A DNA stretch of 64,000 nt from Nitrospira sp. Lineage in GTDB: Bacteria; Nitrospirota; Thermodesulfovibrionia; Thermodesulfovibrionales; Dissulfurispiraceae. The stretch spans positions 1 to 64,000 of the forward strand of contig NSJL01000012.1 in NCBI GenBank assembly GCA_002634385.1. The letters are read 5' to 3'. The translations under genes were made by a program, and so were the position numbers. The notes under the pieces were generated by a model that made no database searches, was not told the origin of the DNA, and was given only the letters and a program-made list of their open reading frames with translations. Shown here piece after piece: positions 41,350 to 51,442 of the stretch. Every line of letters begins with the position of its first letter. Position 1 is the stretch's first letter.

Positions 41350-44300
41350 ATGCGCATGCGAGCATATCTTTTCATTCCTCTGATCGGTCTGCTTTGTCTT
41401 GCTTCCGTTGTCGGTGCGGAAGAGGCGTCCTACGTCGAAATGTTCTCCCCTCAAGGTACGGTGAAGGGAGTGCGCCAGGTTTCAGTGCGGTTTTCCGGGC
41501 AGATGGTCCCCTATGGCGACCCCCGTCTTGAGTCTCCCTTCGAGGTGCAGTGCCCGGAAGAGGGAAGGGCGCGATGGGCGGACGGACGGAACTGGGTATA
41601 CGGTTTCGAAAGGGACCTTCCGGCCGGAGTAGCCTGCACCTTTACCCTGAAGCCCGGCCTCACGTCCCTCGCGGGTGTTCCCGTCGGAGGACAGAGGAGC
41701 TTTTCCTTCTCCACGGGAGGACCTGCGATCCTGCAGGCGCATCCCGGCGAGGGGAGCGAATCCATCGATGAAAACCAGATATTCCTCCTTTCCCTGGATG
41801 CGGCGGCAACGGAGGAGTCGGTGCTGGCCCATGCCTTCTGTTCCATTGAAGGGATTAAAGAAAGAGTGGGGGTGCGCCTCATTACGGGGGAGGAGAGGGA
41901 CCGCCTGCTGCGGATGAGCGCTGTCGGCGACGACGGTCGTCCCCGCATCGCCCTCCAGTGCCGGCAGAGCTTCCCGAACACCGCCCGTGTCAGCCTTGTC
42001 TGGGGAAGGGGAATCTCCTCTCCGGGAGGGATGAGTACGGCGGAAGACCAGGTACTGCATTTCAAAACCAGGCCGCCCTTTACCGCAACCTTCCGGTGCG
42101 GAAAGGAAAACCCTCACTCCGGATGTATCCCCCTCCTTCCCATGGAACTGCGCTTTTCCGCTCCTGTTCCCGCGGAACTCGCCGCAGCCATCGTGCTCAA
42201 GGGACCGAAAGGCGCGATACACAAAGCGTCTCCGCTTGGAGAGGAAGGGGCCGAAGGGGAGAAGGACGGCTTTGTATATCGCGTTGTTTTCAAAGGACCT
42301 TTCCCGGAAAGGGCTGCCTTTACCCTGGAAGTCCCGAAAAATCTCCGGGACGATGCGGGAAGGCCCCTCGCAAATGCGGACAGGTTTCCCCTTTCCGTGG
42401 TGACGGACGCCTACCCTCCTTTAGCGAAGTTCTCCGCGCGCTTCGGCATCATCGAGCTGAAGGGGGAGCCCCTGCTCCCCGTGACCCTCCGGAACCTGGA
42501 GCGGGAGATAAGGACGAGAACCCTGAAGGTAGGAGAGGAGGACGGATCCCTCCGCGACAAGGGCAGGCAGATGATGGACGGATTGAAAGGGAGAATGCAC
42601 AAGGTCAGCTCGGACCGGGAAGAAAAGATCATCTCCTGGCTGAAAGAGGTGGGGAAGGCGGGGAGAAGACGGTCCGTCCTGCAAGGGGTTCAAGGGGCGG
42701 GGGAATTTCGGCTCCCGAAGCCGGGCGGGGCAAAGGCCTTCGAGGTGATAGGCATTCCCCTGAAGGAGCCGGGGTTCTATGTGGTAGAGATGGAGAGCCG
42801 CATCCTCGGGTCTTCCCTTCTGGGAGAACAGAGGCCGATGTATGTGCCCACTGCGGCCTTGGTGACCAACCTCTCCGCCCATTTCAAGCGGGGGAGGGAA
42901 TCCTCCCTTGTCTGGGTAACGACACTGGACAGGGCGGAGCCGGTGAAGGATGCCGAGATTACTCTCCGGGATTGCAAGGGGAACGCCGTGTGGACCGGCA
43001 GGACCGACTCCGACGGCGTCGCCCGTATAAAGACTTCCCTTCCGCCCGAGGACAAACTTCCGCACTGTGCCTCCCGGTCCGACGAAGAGGCGTACTACGA
43101 TTATCCCCAGATGGGCGCCCTGAGCGGGATTCACCGGGGCCTTTTCGTCTTTGCGAAAGCGGGGAACGATATAACCTTTACCCATTCGAGCTGGGACAGG
43201 GGCATCGAGCCGTGGAGGTACGGCCTCCCGGGACCGTCGTTCAGGGGGCCGGTCATCGTCCACACAGTGTTCGACAGGACCCTCCTCCGGTCCGGGGAGA
43301 CGGCCCATATGAAACACCTTATCCGGAAGCGCACCATGTCGGGATTTTCCCTTGTCAGCGGGCCGGAGCTGCCGAAGGCGGTGCTGCTGCGTCATCAGGG
43401 GAGCGGGCAGCAGTACGAGTTCCCCCTTTCCTGGAAGAAAGACGGCAGCGCGGAGACGGCATGGACAGTTCCTGCGGGGTCAAAGCTCGGGAGATACGAG
43501 GTGTTTTTGCTGAAGGAACCCTCCGGGAAACGGACTCGGCAGGGGGCCGCCATGGGAGGAGATGCAGAGGGTGGCGAGGGGTTCTTCCCCGAAGGTGGGC
43601 CGGCAGAGGGGTGGCCCTCCGGCGCCTTCAGGGTGGAGGAGTTCCGGGTGCCCCTGATGAAGGGAAGCATCCAGCCCCCGAAGGAGCCCCTGGTCAATGC
43701 ATCGGGGGCTGAGTTCGATCTCATGGTTTCCTACCTCTCCGGAGGGGGCGCGAGCCATGCCCCGGTTAGTCTGAGGGGACAAGTACAGCCGAGATACATC
43801 CATTTTGACGAGTACGAGGATTTTCTTTTCGCCAATGGAGAGGTCCGGGAGGGGATCACGGTCCAGCCTCCGTACCTGGAAGGAGAGCCGATCCAGGAGC
43901 CGCAGGAAGATCAGGCATCCGGAGAGGCGGGGAAAAAGTCGGTGCGGAGCGCCCGGATCACGCTGGATAAGGCGGGGAGCGCCCGGGCGACCCTCTCTCC
44001 CCTGCCCTCTGTTTCGGCTTCCCATGATCTCCTCGCGGAGCTTGAGTTCAGGGACCCCGCCGGGGAGGTGCAGACCGTCTCCGCCCGGATTCCCCTCTGG
44101 CCCTCGAAAGTGCTGGTGGGCATCAAGCCGGAGTCATGGGCCGCATCGGGGGAGCGCTTCAGGTTCCGGACGGTCGTCCTGGACCTCTCGGGAAAGCCCG
44201 TGCCCAACGCCCCGGTAACGGTGGAGCTTTTCCAGCGAAAGAACTACTCCCACCGCAAGAGGACGGTCGGGGGCTTCTATTCCTACGAGCATGTGACGGA

Positions 44301-47142
44301 AGTGAAGCGCATAGGCCGCGTGTGCGAAGGAAAGACGGATGCGAAAGGGCTGCTCTTTTGCCAGGCGCATTCCCCTGTTTCGGGAGAGGTGCTCCTTCAG
44401 GCGACGGCGGCGGACGAGGCGGGCAACCGCTCCCTTGCCCATCGGGAGGTCTGGATCGCGGGAAAGGGAGAGTGGTGGTTCGATGTTTCCGACAGCGATA
44501 GAATCGACCTTCTCCCGGAGAGGAAGAAATACGAACCCGGCGAGACGGCAAAGTTCCAGGTGAGAATGCCCTTCAGGGAGGCCACCGCACTGATCACCGT
44601 GGAGCGCGAGGGAGTGGTCGCTTCGTTTGTCAGGAGAATTTCGGGGAAAAACCCGGTAGTCGAACTGCCGGTAAAGGCCTCCTACGCCCCCAATGTTTTC
44701 GTCTCCGTCCTCTGCGTGCGCGGCAGGGTGGGCGGAGTGCAGCCCGCCGCCGCCGTCGATTTGGGAAAGCCCGCCTTCAAACTGGGTATTGCGGAAATCA
44801 AAGTGGGAGGGAAACCCTTTCAGCTAAAGGTGGGCGTGTCGACCGACCGGAGGGAATACCGGGTGCGCGAGAAAGTCCCGGTAAAGATAAAGGTGACCCG
44901 GGGGAACGGTACTCCTCCTCCCAAAGGGACCGAAGTGATTGTCGCCGCGGTGGATGAGGGGCTCCTTGAGCTGATGCCCAACGGAAGCTGGAATCTCTTC
45001 GAAGCCATGATGGGAAGAAGGGGCCATGAAGTGCGAACGGCTACCGCCCAGATGCAGGTGGTGGGCAAAAGGCATTACGGTCTGAAGGCCCTGCCCCAGG
45101 GAGGGGGCGGCGGGAAACAGACGACGCGCGAGCTCTTCGATACCCTCCTCTTCTGGAAGGCCCGCGTTCCCCTCGACGACAGGGGGGAGGCCGTGGTGGA
45201 AATCCCCCTGAACGATTCGCTGTCCGGGTTCAGGATCGTGGCGGTGGCGCATGGGGGGGCGGACCTCTTCGGCACGGGCCAGACGAGTGTACGAACGACG
45301 CAGGACCTTATGATTCTCCCGGGTCTCCCTCCCCTTGTCCGGGAGGGAGACCGCTTCCGCGCGGGGTTTACCGTGCGGAACGCGTCGCACAGGAGGATGG
45401 ATACGGAGATTTCAATCTCTGTGCCGGGAGTGTCGGGACCCGGTGCGGTACGGGAAACCCTCGATCCCGGCGAGACGAAGGAAGTGGGATGGGAGGTGCA
45501 GGCGCCCCAGGGCGTCGACTCCCTCTCATGGGAAGCGGCCGTCAGGGAGAGGGGCGGAGCGGGGGAAGACAGGGTTGCCCTGCGGCAGAAGGTCGTCGCG
45601 GCCGTTCCGGTCAGGACTTTCCAGTCCACGATTCTGCAGATCGACACGCCGCTGCTCATGGAGATGGAGAGGCCGGGGGATGCCCTTCCCGGAAAGGGAG
45701 GGGTCCGGGTTTCCTTCAGTCCGAAGCTTGCGACAGGTCTGGACGGGGTCGTCCATTTCATGAAAAAGTACCCCTACACCTGCATTGAGCAGAAAGTCTC
45801 CCGCGCCGTTGCCCTGCGTGACGGGGAGCTATGGAAGAGGATAATGGGCGAATTGCCGTCCCATCTCGACAGGGACGGCCTGGTGAAATACTTCCCATCC
45901 GTGGCGCTGGGGAGCGATGTCCTGACGACTTATCTGCTTGCCGTCTCCGATGAGGCTGGCTGGAAGATCCTCGACGCCCTGCGGGAGCGCATGGAGGAAG
46001 GCCTACGGGGTTTCGTAACGGGGAAAGTGGCGCGGTATTCGGCCCTCCCCACCGCCGACCTCTTCCTGAGGAAAATGGCGGCAGTGGAGGCCCTGTCCCG
46101 CAGGGGAGCGGCAGAACCGAAGCTCCTCGATTCCATCGCGGTCGAGCCGAATCTCTGGCCCACCTCCGGGGTTATCGACTGGACGAACGTGCTGCTGCGG
46201 ATGAAGGACATCCCCCGTAGGGAGCAGAGGCTTGCCGAAGCCATGCAGATCCTCCGGTCGCGCCTGACTTTCCAGGGGTCTGTCATGGGGTTCTCGACGG
46301 GGAGACGGGATGGTCTCTGGTGGCTCATGGTTTCGGAGGATGTCAATGCGGTGCGCACCCTTCTGACCTTTCTTGATCTGGAAGGCATGAAAGAGGACAT
46401 TCCCCGTCTGGTGAGGGGTGCCCTTGGACGGCAGCACAATGGGGCTTGGGATACCACCGTCGCCAATGCCTGGGGCATGCTCGCCATGGAGAAGTTCTCG
46501 GAGAAGTTCGAATCCGTCCCGGTGACGGGGATCAGCAGCGCGACAGTGAAAGACAAAACAAGGGAAGTCCGGTGGGACGGGCAGCCGGGTGGAAGGAGTG
46601 TCCATTTCGGCTGGTCCGGGGAAAGGGAAAAGCTGCATATCGGGCATAAAGGCTCCGGGAGACCGTGGACCTTCGTACAGAGCCTCGCCGCTGTTCCGTT
46701 GCAAAAGCCGTTTTTCAGCGGGTATACCGTCAGGAAGACCCTTATCCCGGTGGAGCGGAAGCTGAAGGACGCCTGGAGCCGGGGCGATGTGGTCAGGGTG
46801 AGATTGGAGCTGGAGGCCCAGTCTGATATGACCTGGGTGGTGGTGGACGATCCCATACCGGCAGGGGCCTCTCTCCTGGGAACGGGGCTGGGCAGGGACT
46901 CGGAACTGCTCACCGGGGGTGAGGGAAGGGCGGGGTGGGTGTGGCCCGCCTTTGAAGAGCGCTCCTTCGAGGCCTTCCGGGCGTATTACGAGATGGTGCC
47001 GAAGGGGAAATGGGTGGTGGAGTATACGATGCGGCTCAACAATCCCGGCACGTTCTCCCTGCCCGAAACGAAGGTGGAGGCCCTCTACGCCCCTGAGATG
47101 CGGGGAGAGCTCCCGAACGGGAGGATAGAGATCAGGCCATAA
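41350..47142 (+). CDS. Bacterial alpha-2-macroglobulin, thioester type
   Basis: 1930 residues with a signal peptide (AYLFIPLIGLLCLASVVGA). Bacterial alpha-2-macroglobulins trap proteases in the periplasm, guarding the envelope when the cell wall is breached. MG-type beta domains fill the first two-thirds (for example FVFAKAGNDITFTHSSWDRG, PVIVHTVFDRTLLRSGETAH). The thioester motif CIEQ is at Cys1478 (KYPYTCIEQKVSR), followed by the alpha-helical thioester domain and a receptor-binding-like end (DDPIPAGASLLGTGLG). The bait region cannot be assigned. There is no lipobox, so it is probably soluble. AGGAGG precedes the ATG at 41350. Its usual partner, PbpC, lies about 16 kb downstream beyond the defence island. 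Confidence 0.92.
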   Translation: MRMRAYLFIPLIGLLCLASVVGAEEASYVEMFSPQGTVKGVRQVSVRFSGQMVPYGDPRLESPFEVQCPEEGRARWADGRNWVYGFERDLPAGVACTFTLKPGLTSLAGVPVGGQRSFSFSTGGPAILQAHPGEGSESIDENQIFLLSLDAAATEESVLAHAFCSIEGIKERVGVRLITGEERDRLLRMSAVGDDGRPRIALQCRQSFPNTARVSLVWGRGISSPGGMSTAEDQVLHFKTRPPFTATFRCGKENPHSGCIPLLPMELRFSAPVPAELAAAIVLKGPKGAIHKASPLGEEGAEGEKDGFVYRVVFKGPFPERAAFTLEVPKNLRDDAGRPLANADRFPLSVVTDAYPPLAKFSARFGIIELKGEPLLPVTLRNLEREIRTRTLKVGEEDGSLRDKGRQMMDGLKGRMHKVSSDREEKIISWLKEVGKAGRRRSVLQGVQGAGEFRLPKPGGAKAFEVIGIPLKEPGFYVVEMESRILGSSLLGEQRPMYVPTAALVTNLSAHFKRGRESSLVWVTTLDRAEPVKDAEITLRDCKGNAVWTGRTDSDGVARIKTSLPPEDKLPHCASRSDEEAYYDYPQMGALSGIHRGLFVFAKAGNDITFTHSSWDRGIEPWRYGLPGPSFRGPVIVHTVFDRTLLRSGETAHMKHLIRKRTMSGFSLVSGPELPKAVLLRHQGSGQQYEFPLSWKKDGSAETAWTVPAGSKLGRYEVFLLKEPSGKRTRQGAAMGGDAEGGEGFFPEGGPAEGWPSGAFRVEEFRVPLMKGSIQPPKEPLVNASGAEFDLMVSYLSGGGASHAPVSLRGQVQPRYIHFDEYEDFLFANGEVREGITVQPPYLEGEPIQEPQEDQASGEAGKKSVRSARITLDKAGSARATLSPLPSVSASHDLLAELEFRDPAGEVQTVSARIPLWPSKVLVGIKPESWAASGERFRFRTVVLDLSGKPVPNAPVTVELFQRKNYSHRKRTVGGFYSYEHVTEVKRIGRVCEGKTDAKGLLFCQAHSPVSGEVLLQATAADEAGNRSLAHREVWIAGKGEWWFDVSDSDRIDLLPERKKYEPGETAKFQVRMPFREATALITVEREGVVASFVRRISGKNPVVELPVKASYAPNVFVSVLCVRGRVGGVQPAAAVDLGKPAFKLGIAEIKVGGKPFQLKVGVSTDRREYRVREKVPVKIKVTRGNGTPPPKGTEVIVAAVDEGLLELMPNGSWNLFEAMMGRRGHEVRTATAQMQVVGKRHYGLKALPQGGGGGKQTTRELFDTLLFWKARVPLDDRGEAVVEIPLNDSLSGFRIVAVAHGGADLFGTGQTSVRTTQDLMILPGLPPLVREGDRFRAGFTVRNASHRRMDTEISISVPGVSGPGAVRETLDPGETKEVGWEVQAPQGVDSLSWEAAVRERGGAGEDRVALRQKVVAAVPVRTFQSTILQIDTPLLMEMERPGDALPGKGGVRVSFSPKLATGLDGVVHFMKKYPYTCIEQKVSRAVALRDGELWKRIMGELPSHLDRDGLVKYFPSVALGSDVLTTYLLAVSDEAGWKILDALRERMEEGLRGFVTGKVARYSALPTADLFLRKMAAVEALSRRGAAEPKLLDSIAVEPNLWPTSGVIDWTNVLLRMKDIPRREQRLAEAMQILRSRLTFQGSVMGFSTGRRDGLWWLMVSEDVNAVRTLLTFLDLEGMKEDIPRLVRGALGRQHNGAWDTTVANAWGMLAMEKFSEKFESVPVTGISSATVKDKTREVRWDGQPGGRSVHFGWSGEREKLHIGHKGSGRPWTFVQSLAAVPLQKPFFSGYTVRKTLIPVERKLKDAWSRGDVVRVRLELEAQSDMTWVVVDDPIPAGASLLGTGLGRDSELLTGGEGRAGWVWPAFEERSFEAFRAYYEMVPKGKWVVEYTMRLNNPGTFSLPETKVEALYAPEMRGELPNGRIEIRP

Positions 47143-47222
47143 CCGAAATAAAGCAATTTTATGTTATAGTTCAATAGCTAAGGCCGGAACAACAGAAAAA
47201 ATAACTTTGGAGATCTTGGCTC

Positions 47223-50200
47223 ATGAGCAAGCTTGAAGACCTGAAACCCAACGCATCAGTTCGAGGCATCTTGCCAAATAGCCTTGTTACTGTTGTCAAT
47301 GTACAGTGGTTTGGCTCAGAGGCCCTTGAACTCACTTACAAGACCCCTACAGGGACAGTTGCGAATGAGCTGCTTTACCGCCACGATGAAATGCGGATAG
47401 AGGTCGTGGAACTGGGGCGTCCTTGGAGCTTCGATGGTGACGGAAAGCTCTTTCGTCTCGTTTCTGAGGCAGATCGCATTCGCCTTGCTCATCTCTTCGA
47501 TCCTGTATTGGCAGTTCACACCTCAGTGGTCGAACCGTTGCCGCATCAGATCACAGCAGTGTATGAATCAATGCTGCCACGCCAGCCGCTCCGCTTTCTG
47601 TTAGCAGACGACCCCGGCGCAGGCAAGACGATCATGGCGGGGCTCCTGATAAAGGAGTTGATTGTGCGTGGTGATCTCCAACGTTGTCTTGTGGTTTGTC
47701 CCGGCAGTCTTGCTGAACAGTGGCAGGATGAACTTTACCGACGCTTTCATCTCCCCTTTGAGATTCTTACTAATGATAAGCTGGAGGCCGCCCGAACAGG
47801 AAATTGGTTTCTGGAGACAAACCTTGTAATAGCAAGACTGGATAAGTTATCACGTAATGAAGATGTTCAGGAGAAGCTCAAAGTCTCGGATTGCCGATGG
47901 GATCTCATCGTCTGTGACGAAGCTCACAAGATGTCAGCAACCTTCTTTGGCGGGGAAATCAAATACACGAAGCGGTATCGGCTTGGGCAACTTCTTTCTA
48001 CGCTTACGAGACATTTTTTGCTCATGACAGCCACACCGCACAATGGCAAAGAGGAGGATTTCCAGCTTTTTATGGCGCTTCTGGACGGGGACCGCTTCGA
48101 GGGGCGTTTTCGTGATGAGGTCCATGCCGTTGATGTATCCGACCTGATGCGCAGAATGGTAAAAGAGAGTCTTTTGAAGTTCGATGCCAGACCGCTATTT
48201 CCAGAACGAATAGCCTATACGGTTCCCTATAAGCTGTCGGATGCCGAAGCGAGACTTTATAAAGAGGTTACCGATTATGTGCGCGATGAATTTAATCGTG
48301 CAGAAGCTCTCCAGAATGACAAGCGCGCCGGCACCGTCGGATTTGCACTCACAATCCTGCAGCGACGTCTGGCCTCATCGCCGGAGGCTATTTATCAGTC
48401 CCTGCGCCGTCGCCGTGAACGTCTTGAAAGCAGGCTGCGTGAGTTGGAACTGTTACAGCGCGGAGCAGGAATTGCACAGCCGTTTGCCGTTGCCGGACCG
48501 CAACTCGATGCAGAGGACCTTGAGGACTTGGAGGATGCGCCTGATAGCGAGGTTGAAAATACAGAAGAGGAGATTCTCGATCAAGCCACGGCTGCCCGTA
48601 CTATTGTCGAATTGAAGGTCGAGATTGAAACTCTCAAGCGGCTGGAAGAATTAGCCCTGGGAGTTCGCCGCAGTGGTGAGGACAAGAAATGGCGGGAGCT
48701 TGCGAGTCTCCTGGGTGAGATATTTACTCCCGGAGCTATTGCAGACTGTGTGGCAGAGCCGCAACCTGTTTACGGCGCCGGTGCTATTCCTCCGCCTGTA
48801 CCGTCACTGCGCCAGAAGATAGTCATCTTTACTGAGCACCGCGATACTTTGAAGTATCTTGAGAATCGTATAAGCACATTGCTGGGACGCAAAGAGACGG
48901 TTGTTGTGATCCATGGGGGCATGGGACGGGAAGAACGCCTGAAGATGCAGGAAGCGTTCAAACATGACCCCGAAGTTCAGGTGCTCCTCGCTACTGATGC
49001 CGCCGGCGAGGGTATCAACCTGCAGCGCGCTCACCTCATGGTGAATTATGATCTCCCCTGGAATCCCAATCGCATTGAGCAACGCTTCGGGCGTATTCAC
49101 CGAATTGGACAGACAGAGGTCTGTCACCTTTGGAACCTCATCGCTGAGGAGACCCGTGAGGGTGATGTGTACCGCACACTGCTTGATAAGCTCGAACAGG
49201 CCCGCCAGGCGCTCGGCGGGCAGGTCTTCGATGTTCTGGGCAAGCTTCAGTTTGAAGGGAAGCAATTACGCAAGCTCTTGATAGAGGCAATACGTTACGG
49301 CGAGCAGCCGGACGTGAGAGCACGGTTGAACCAGGAAGTGGCCCATGCCTTTGACCGCAGCCGCATACAGGATTTGCTCGAAGAACATGCGCTTGCGCCC
49401 GATACCATGGATGCAAGCCGTGTTTGCCGAATTCGGGAGGAAATGGAGCGCGCAGAAGCACGTCGGCTTCAGCCTCATTATATCGAATCCTTCTTTCTGG
49501 AGGCCTTTCGGATATTAGGCGGAACGGTTAAGCAGCGCGAGCCTAGACGTTATGAAGTCTCAAACGTACCTGCTCCAATTCGTACCAGAGATCGCTCGAT
49601 AGGCATCGGTGAACCGGTGCTGAGGCGGTACGAACGCATTGCCTTCGAAAAAGCACTTGTTGCTCCGCAAGGACAGCCCCTTGCTGCCTTTATCTGCCCC
49701 GGACACCCGCTGCTTGATACCTCCATCGATCTGATACTGGAGCGGCATCGGGACCTCCTGAGACGGGGAGCAGTACTAGTGGATGAGCGTGACGGTGGGG
49801 TCGAAACGCGCGTTATTTTCTATCTTGAGCATACCATACAGGATGCCGGCTTTACGCGTACCGGTGAGCGGCGCATTATTTCAAAACGTATGCTCTATGT
49901 GGAACTCGATGCTGTCGGAAACGCACGACATCTTAACTACGCCCCGTATCTCGATTACCGTCCCCTCACAACTGAGGAGCCCGGGGCTGAACAATTGCTT
50001 GCCCTGCCTGAGTTCTCGTGGATCACCCACGGATTTGAGCAAATAGCGCAAGAGCACGCAGTCACCCATGTTGTCCCTGAGCACTTGTCAGAGGTGCGTC
50101 AAAGGAAGCTGAGACTCATTGAGAAAACCGAGGCGGCGGTCAAGGACAGGCTTACCAAGGAGATCAGCTATTGGGATCACCGGGCAGAAGAGTTAAGAAT

Positions 50201-50801
50201 CCAGGAGCAGGCAGGCAGGCTTAACAACAGATTGAATTCGGGAGAGGCCCGCAAGCGCGCTGATACCCTTCAGGCAAGACTCGAAAAACGCATGGAGGAA
50301 CTAAAACTGGAGAGCCAAATATCGCCTCTTCCTCCTGTCGTCCTGGGCGGCTTATTGGTTGTACCGAAAGGCTTGCTCGCCAAGCTGACCGGACGACCTA
50401 TTCCCTCAACTGCAACAGCAGCAGATACCCAAGCTGCAGCAGCGCGTGCAAGGGAAATCATTATGGAAACCGAACGCCGCCTTGGCTTTGATCCCATGGA
50501 TCGTGAAACTGAAAAGTTAGGCTACGATATCGAAAGTCATATACCGGGCACGGGGCAGTTGCGTTTCATCGAAGTGAAAGGGCGTGTCTCAGGCGCTTCG
50601 ACTATTACCGTTACCCGCAACGAGATCCTCTATTCGCTCAACAAGCCCGAAGATTTCATTCTGGCTATTGTCGAATTCATGGGCGACACCCATCGGGTCC
50701 ACTATATCAGGCAGCCCTTTCACCGCGAGCCGGACTTTGGGGTAACGAGTGTGAACTACGATTTTAGTGAGCTCCTGGCTAAGGCAGAGAAACCTGTGTA
50801 A
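47223..50801 (+). CDS. SNF2-type helicase with DUF3883 C-terminal domain (defence island)
   Basis: 1192 residues. Superfamily 2 ATPase: Walker A in DDPGAGKTIMAGLLI near residue 130, DEAHK near 231, TATPHNGK, and the second RecA domain with ATDAAGEGINLQRA and IEQRFGRIHRIGQT near 590-640. A long helical part follows. The C terminus (about 1085-1165) matches DUF3883 (LGYDIESHIPGTGQLRFIEV, then KGR), whose D...E-x-K spacing recalls PD-(D/E)xK nucleases. It is likely to translocate on DNA and act with the methylase and DUF499 ATPase in restricting phage or plasmid DNA. It begins an all-plus-strand island behind an AT-rich 80-base leader. Confidence 0.9.
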   Translation: MSKLEDLKPNASVRGILPNSLVTVVNVQWFGSEALELTYKTPTGTVANELLYRHDEMRIEVVELGRPWSFDGDGKLFRLVSEADRIRLAHLFDPVLAVHTSVVEPLPHQITAVYESMLPRQPLRFLLADDPGAGKTIMAGLLIKELIVRGDLQRCLVVCPGSLAEQWQDELYRRFHLPFEILTNDKLEAARTGNWFLETNLVIARLDKLSRNEDVQEKLKVSDCRWDLIVCDEAHKMSATFFGGEIKYTKRYRLGQLLSTLTRHFLLMTATPHNGKEEDFQLFMALLDGDRFEGRFRDEVHAVDVSDLMRRMVKESLLKFDARPLFPERIAYTVPYKLSDAEARLYKEVTDYVRDEFNRAEALQNDKRAGTVGFALTILQRRLASSPEAIYQSLRRRRERLESRLRELELLQRGAGIAQPFAVAGPQLDAEDLEDLEDAPDSEVENTEEEILDQATAARTIVELKVEIETLKRLEELALGVRRSGEDKKWRELASLLGEIFTPGAIADCVAEPQPVYGAGAIPPPVPSLRQKIVIFTEHRDTLKYLENRISTLLGRKETVVVIHGGMGREERLKMQEAFKHDPEVQVLLATDAAGEGINLQRAHLMVNYDLPWNPNRIEQRFGRIHRIGQTEVCHLWNLIAEETREGDVYRTLLDKLEQARQALGGQVFDVLGKLQFEGKQLRKLLIEAIRYGEQPDVRARLNQEVAHAFDRSRIQDLLEEHALAPDTMDASRVCRIREEMERAEARRLQPHYIESFFLEAFRILGGTVKQREPRRYEVSNVPAPIRTRDRSIGIGEPVLRRYERIAFEKALVAPQGQPLAAFICPGHPLLDTSIDLILERHRDLLRRGAVLVDERDGGVETRVIFYLEHTIQDAGFTRTGERRIISKRMLYVELDAVGNARHLNYAPYLDYRPLTTEEPGAEQLLALPEFSWITHGFEQIAQEHAVTHVVPEHLSEVRQRKLRLIEKTEAAVKDRLTKEISYWDHRAEELRIQEQAGRLNNRLNSGEARKRADTLQARLEKRMEELKLESQISPLPPVVLGGLLVVPKGLLAKLTGRPIPSTATAADTQAAAARAREIIMETERRLGFDPMDRETEKLGYDIESHIPGTGQLRFIEVKGRVSGASTITVTRNEILYSLNKPEDFILAIVEFMGDTHRVHYIRQPFHREPDFGVTSVNYDFSELLAKAEKPV

Positions 50802-50806
50802 ACAAT

Positions 50807-50843
50807 ATCGATCATGGTATACTACTACTGAAGTATTATCGAT
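50807..50843 (+). promoter_or_regulatory. Inverted-repeat region before the AbrB/PIN pair, candidate operator
   Basis: ATCGAT (50807-50812) and ATCGAT (50838-50843) flank GTATACT and AAGTATT, giving a loose symmetry just before the antitoxin ribosome site. Such a site fits autoregulation by an AbrB-type antitoxin, but the symmetry is imperfect. Confidence 0.3.
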
Positions 50844-50854
50844 GGAGGTATGGT

Positions 50855-51058
50855 ATGAAAGCAACGATCTCTCCGAAATATCAAGTGGTTATACCACGTG
50901 AGATCAGGGAGTCCCTGCAACTGAAGCCGGGGGAAAAGGTCGAGTTCCTCCAATATGAGAACAGGATTGAGATGATTCCGGTCAGGGACATAAAGAAGAT
51001 GCGAGGATATCTCAAGGGAATAGATACAACGATTGAGAGAGAAAAGGACAGAGTATGA
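50855..51058 (+). CDS. AbrB/SpoVT-type antitoxin (VapB-like)
   Basis: 67 residues, swapped-hairpin AbrB fold: MKATISPKYQVVIPREIRES, then LKPGEKVEFLQYENRIEMIP. The tail (residues 45-67) should bind and block the PIN toxin encoded next, whose ATG overlaps this gene's end (ATGA overlap). GGAGGTATGGT precedes the ATG. It lies 53 bases after the helicase gene on the same strand. Confidence 0.88.
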   Translation: MKATISPKYQVVIPREIRESLQLKPGEKVEFLQYENRIEMIPVRDIKKMRGYLKGIDTTIEREKDRV

Positions 51059-51429
51059 ACCTCGTCGATTCCTGCGGCTGGCTTGAGTATCTTGCTGATG
51101 GGCCGAATGCGGACTTTTTTGCCGGGCCGCTTGAAAACCAGGAGAAACTGCTTGTTCCGACCATCTGCATTACCGAAGTTTTTAAGCGTGTGCTTCAGCA
51201 ACGAGGCGAAGATGCGGCGCTCCACGCAGCGGCGCTCATGCAGCAGGGAAATGTCGTTGCTTTAGACAGCGCTATAGCGGTAGAAGCAGCGAGACTCGGG
51301 CATAAGCATACTATTCCTTTGGCTGACGGTATTATTTTGGCAACCGCATATATGCATAAAGCCGTCATCTGGACACAGGATGCTGATTTCAAAGGCTTAA
51401 AGGACGTTGAATACAAGGAAAAGCAGTAG
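51055..51429 (+). CDS. PIN-domain RNase toxin (VapC-like)
   Basis: 124 residues. The four acidic positions of a PIN nuclease are visible: Asp5 in NLVDSCGW, Glu near 41 in ICITEVFKR, Asp near 94 in PLADGIILA and Asp near 112 in TQDADF. VapC-type enzymes cut tRNA or rRNA when freed from the antitoxin. The start overlaps the antitoxin gene. In this place it may act as an addiction module that stabilises the island. Confidence 0.9.
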   Translation: MNLVDSCGWLEYLADGPNADFFAGPLENQEKLLVPTICITEVFKRVLQQRGEDAALHAAALMQQGNVVALDSAIAVEAARLGHKHTIPLADGIILATAYMHKAVIWTQDADFKGLKDVEYKEKQ

Positions 51430-51442
51430 GCGGCGAAAGCAC

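Noticed and set aside
41958-43712. 584-codon alternative frame inside the alpha-2-macroglobulin gene
   Set aside because: Arg/Gly-rich shadow without family features.
47178-47184. CTAAGGC at the left end of the island, also at 62292-62298 at the right end, as a possible attachment-site repeat
   Set aside because: Seven bases in two flanks of about 100 bases each are expected by chance nearly half the time, and no integrase gene is present.
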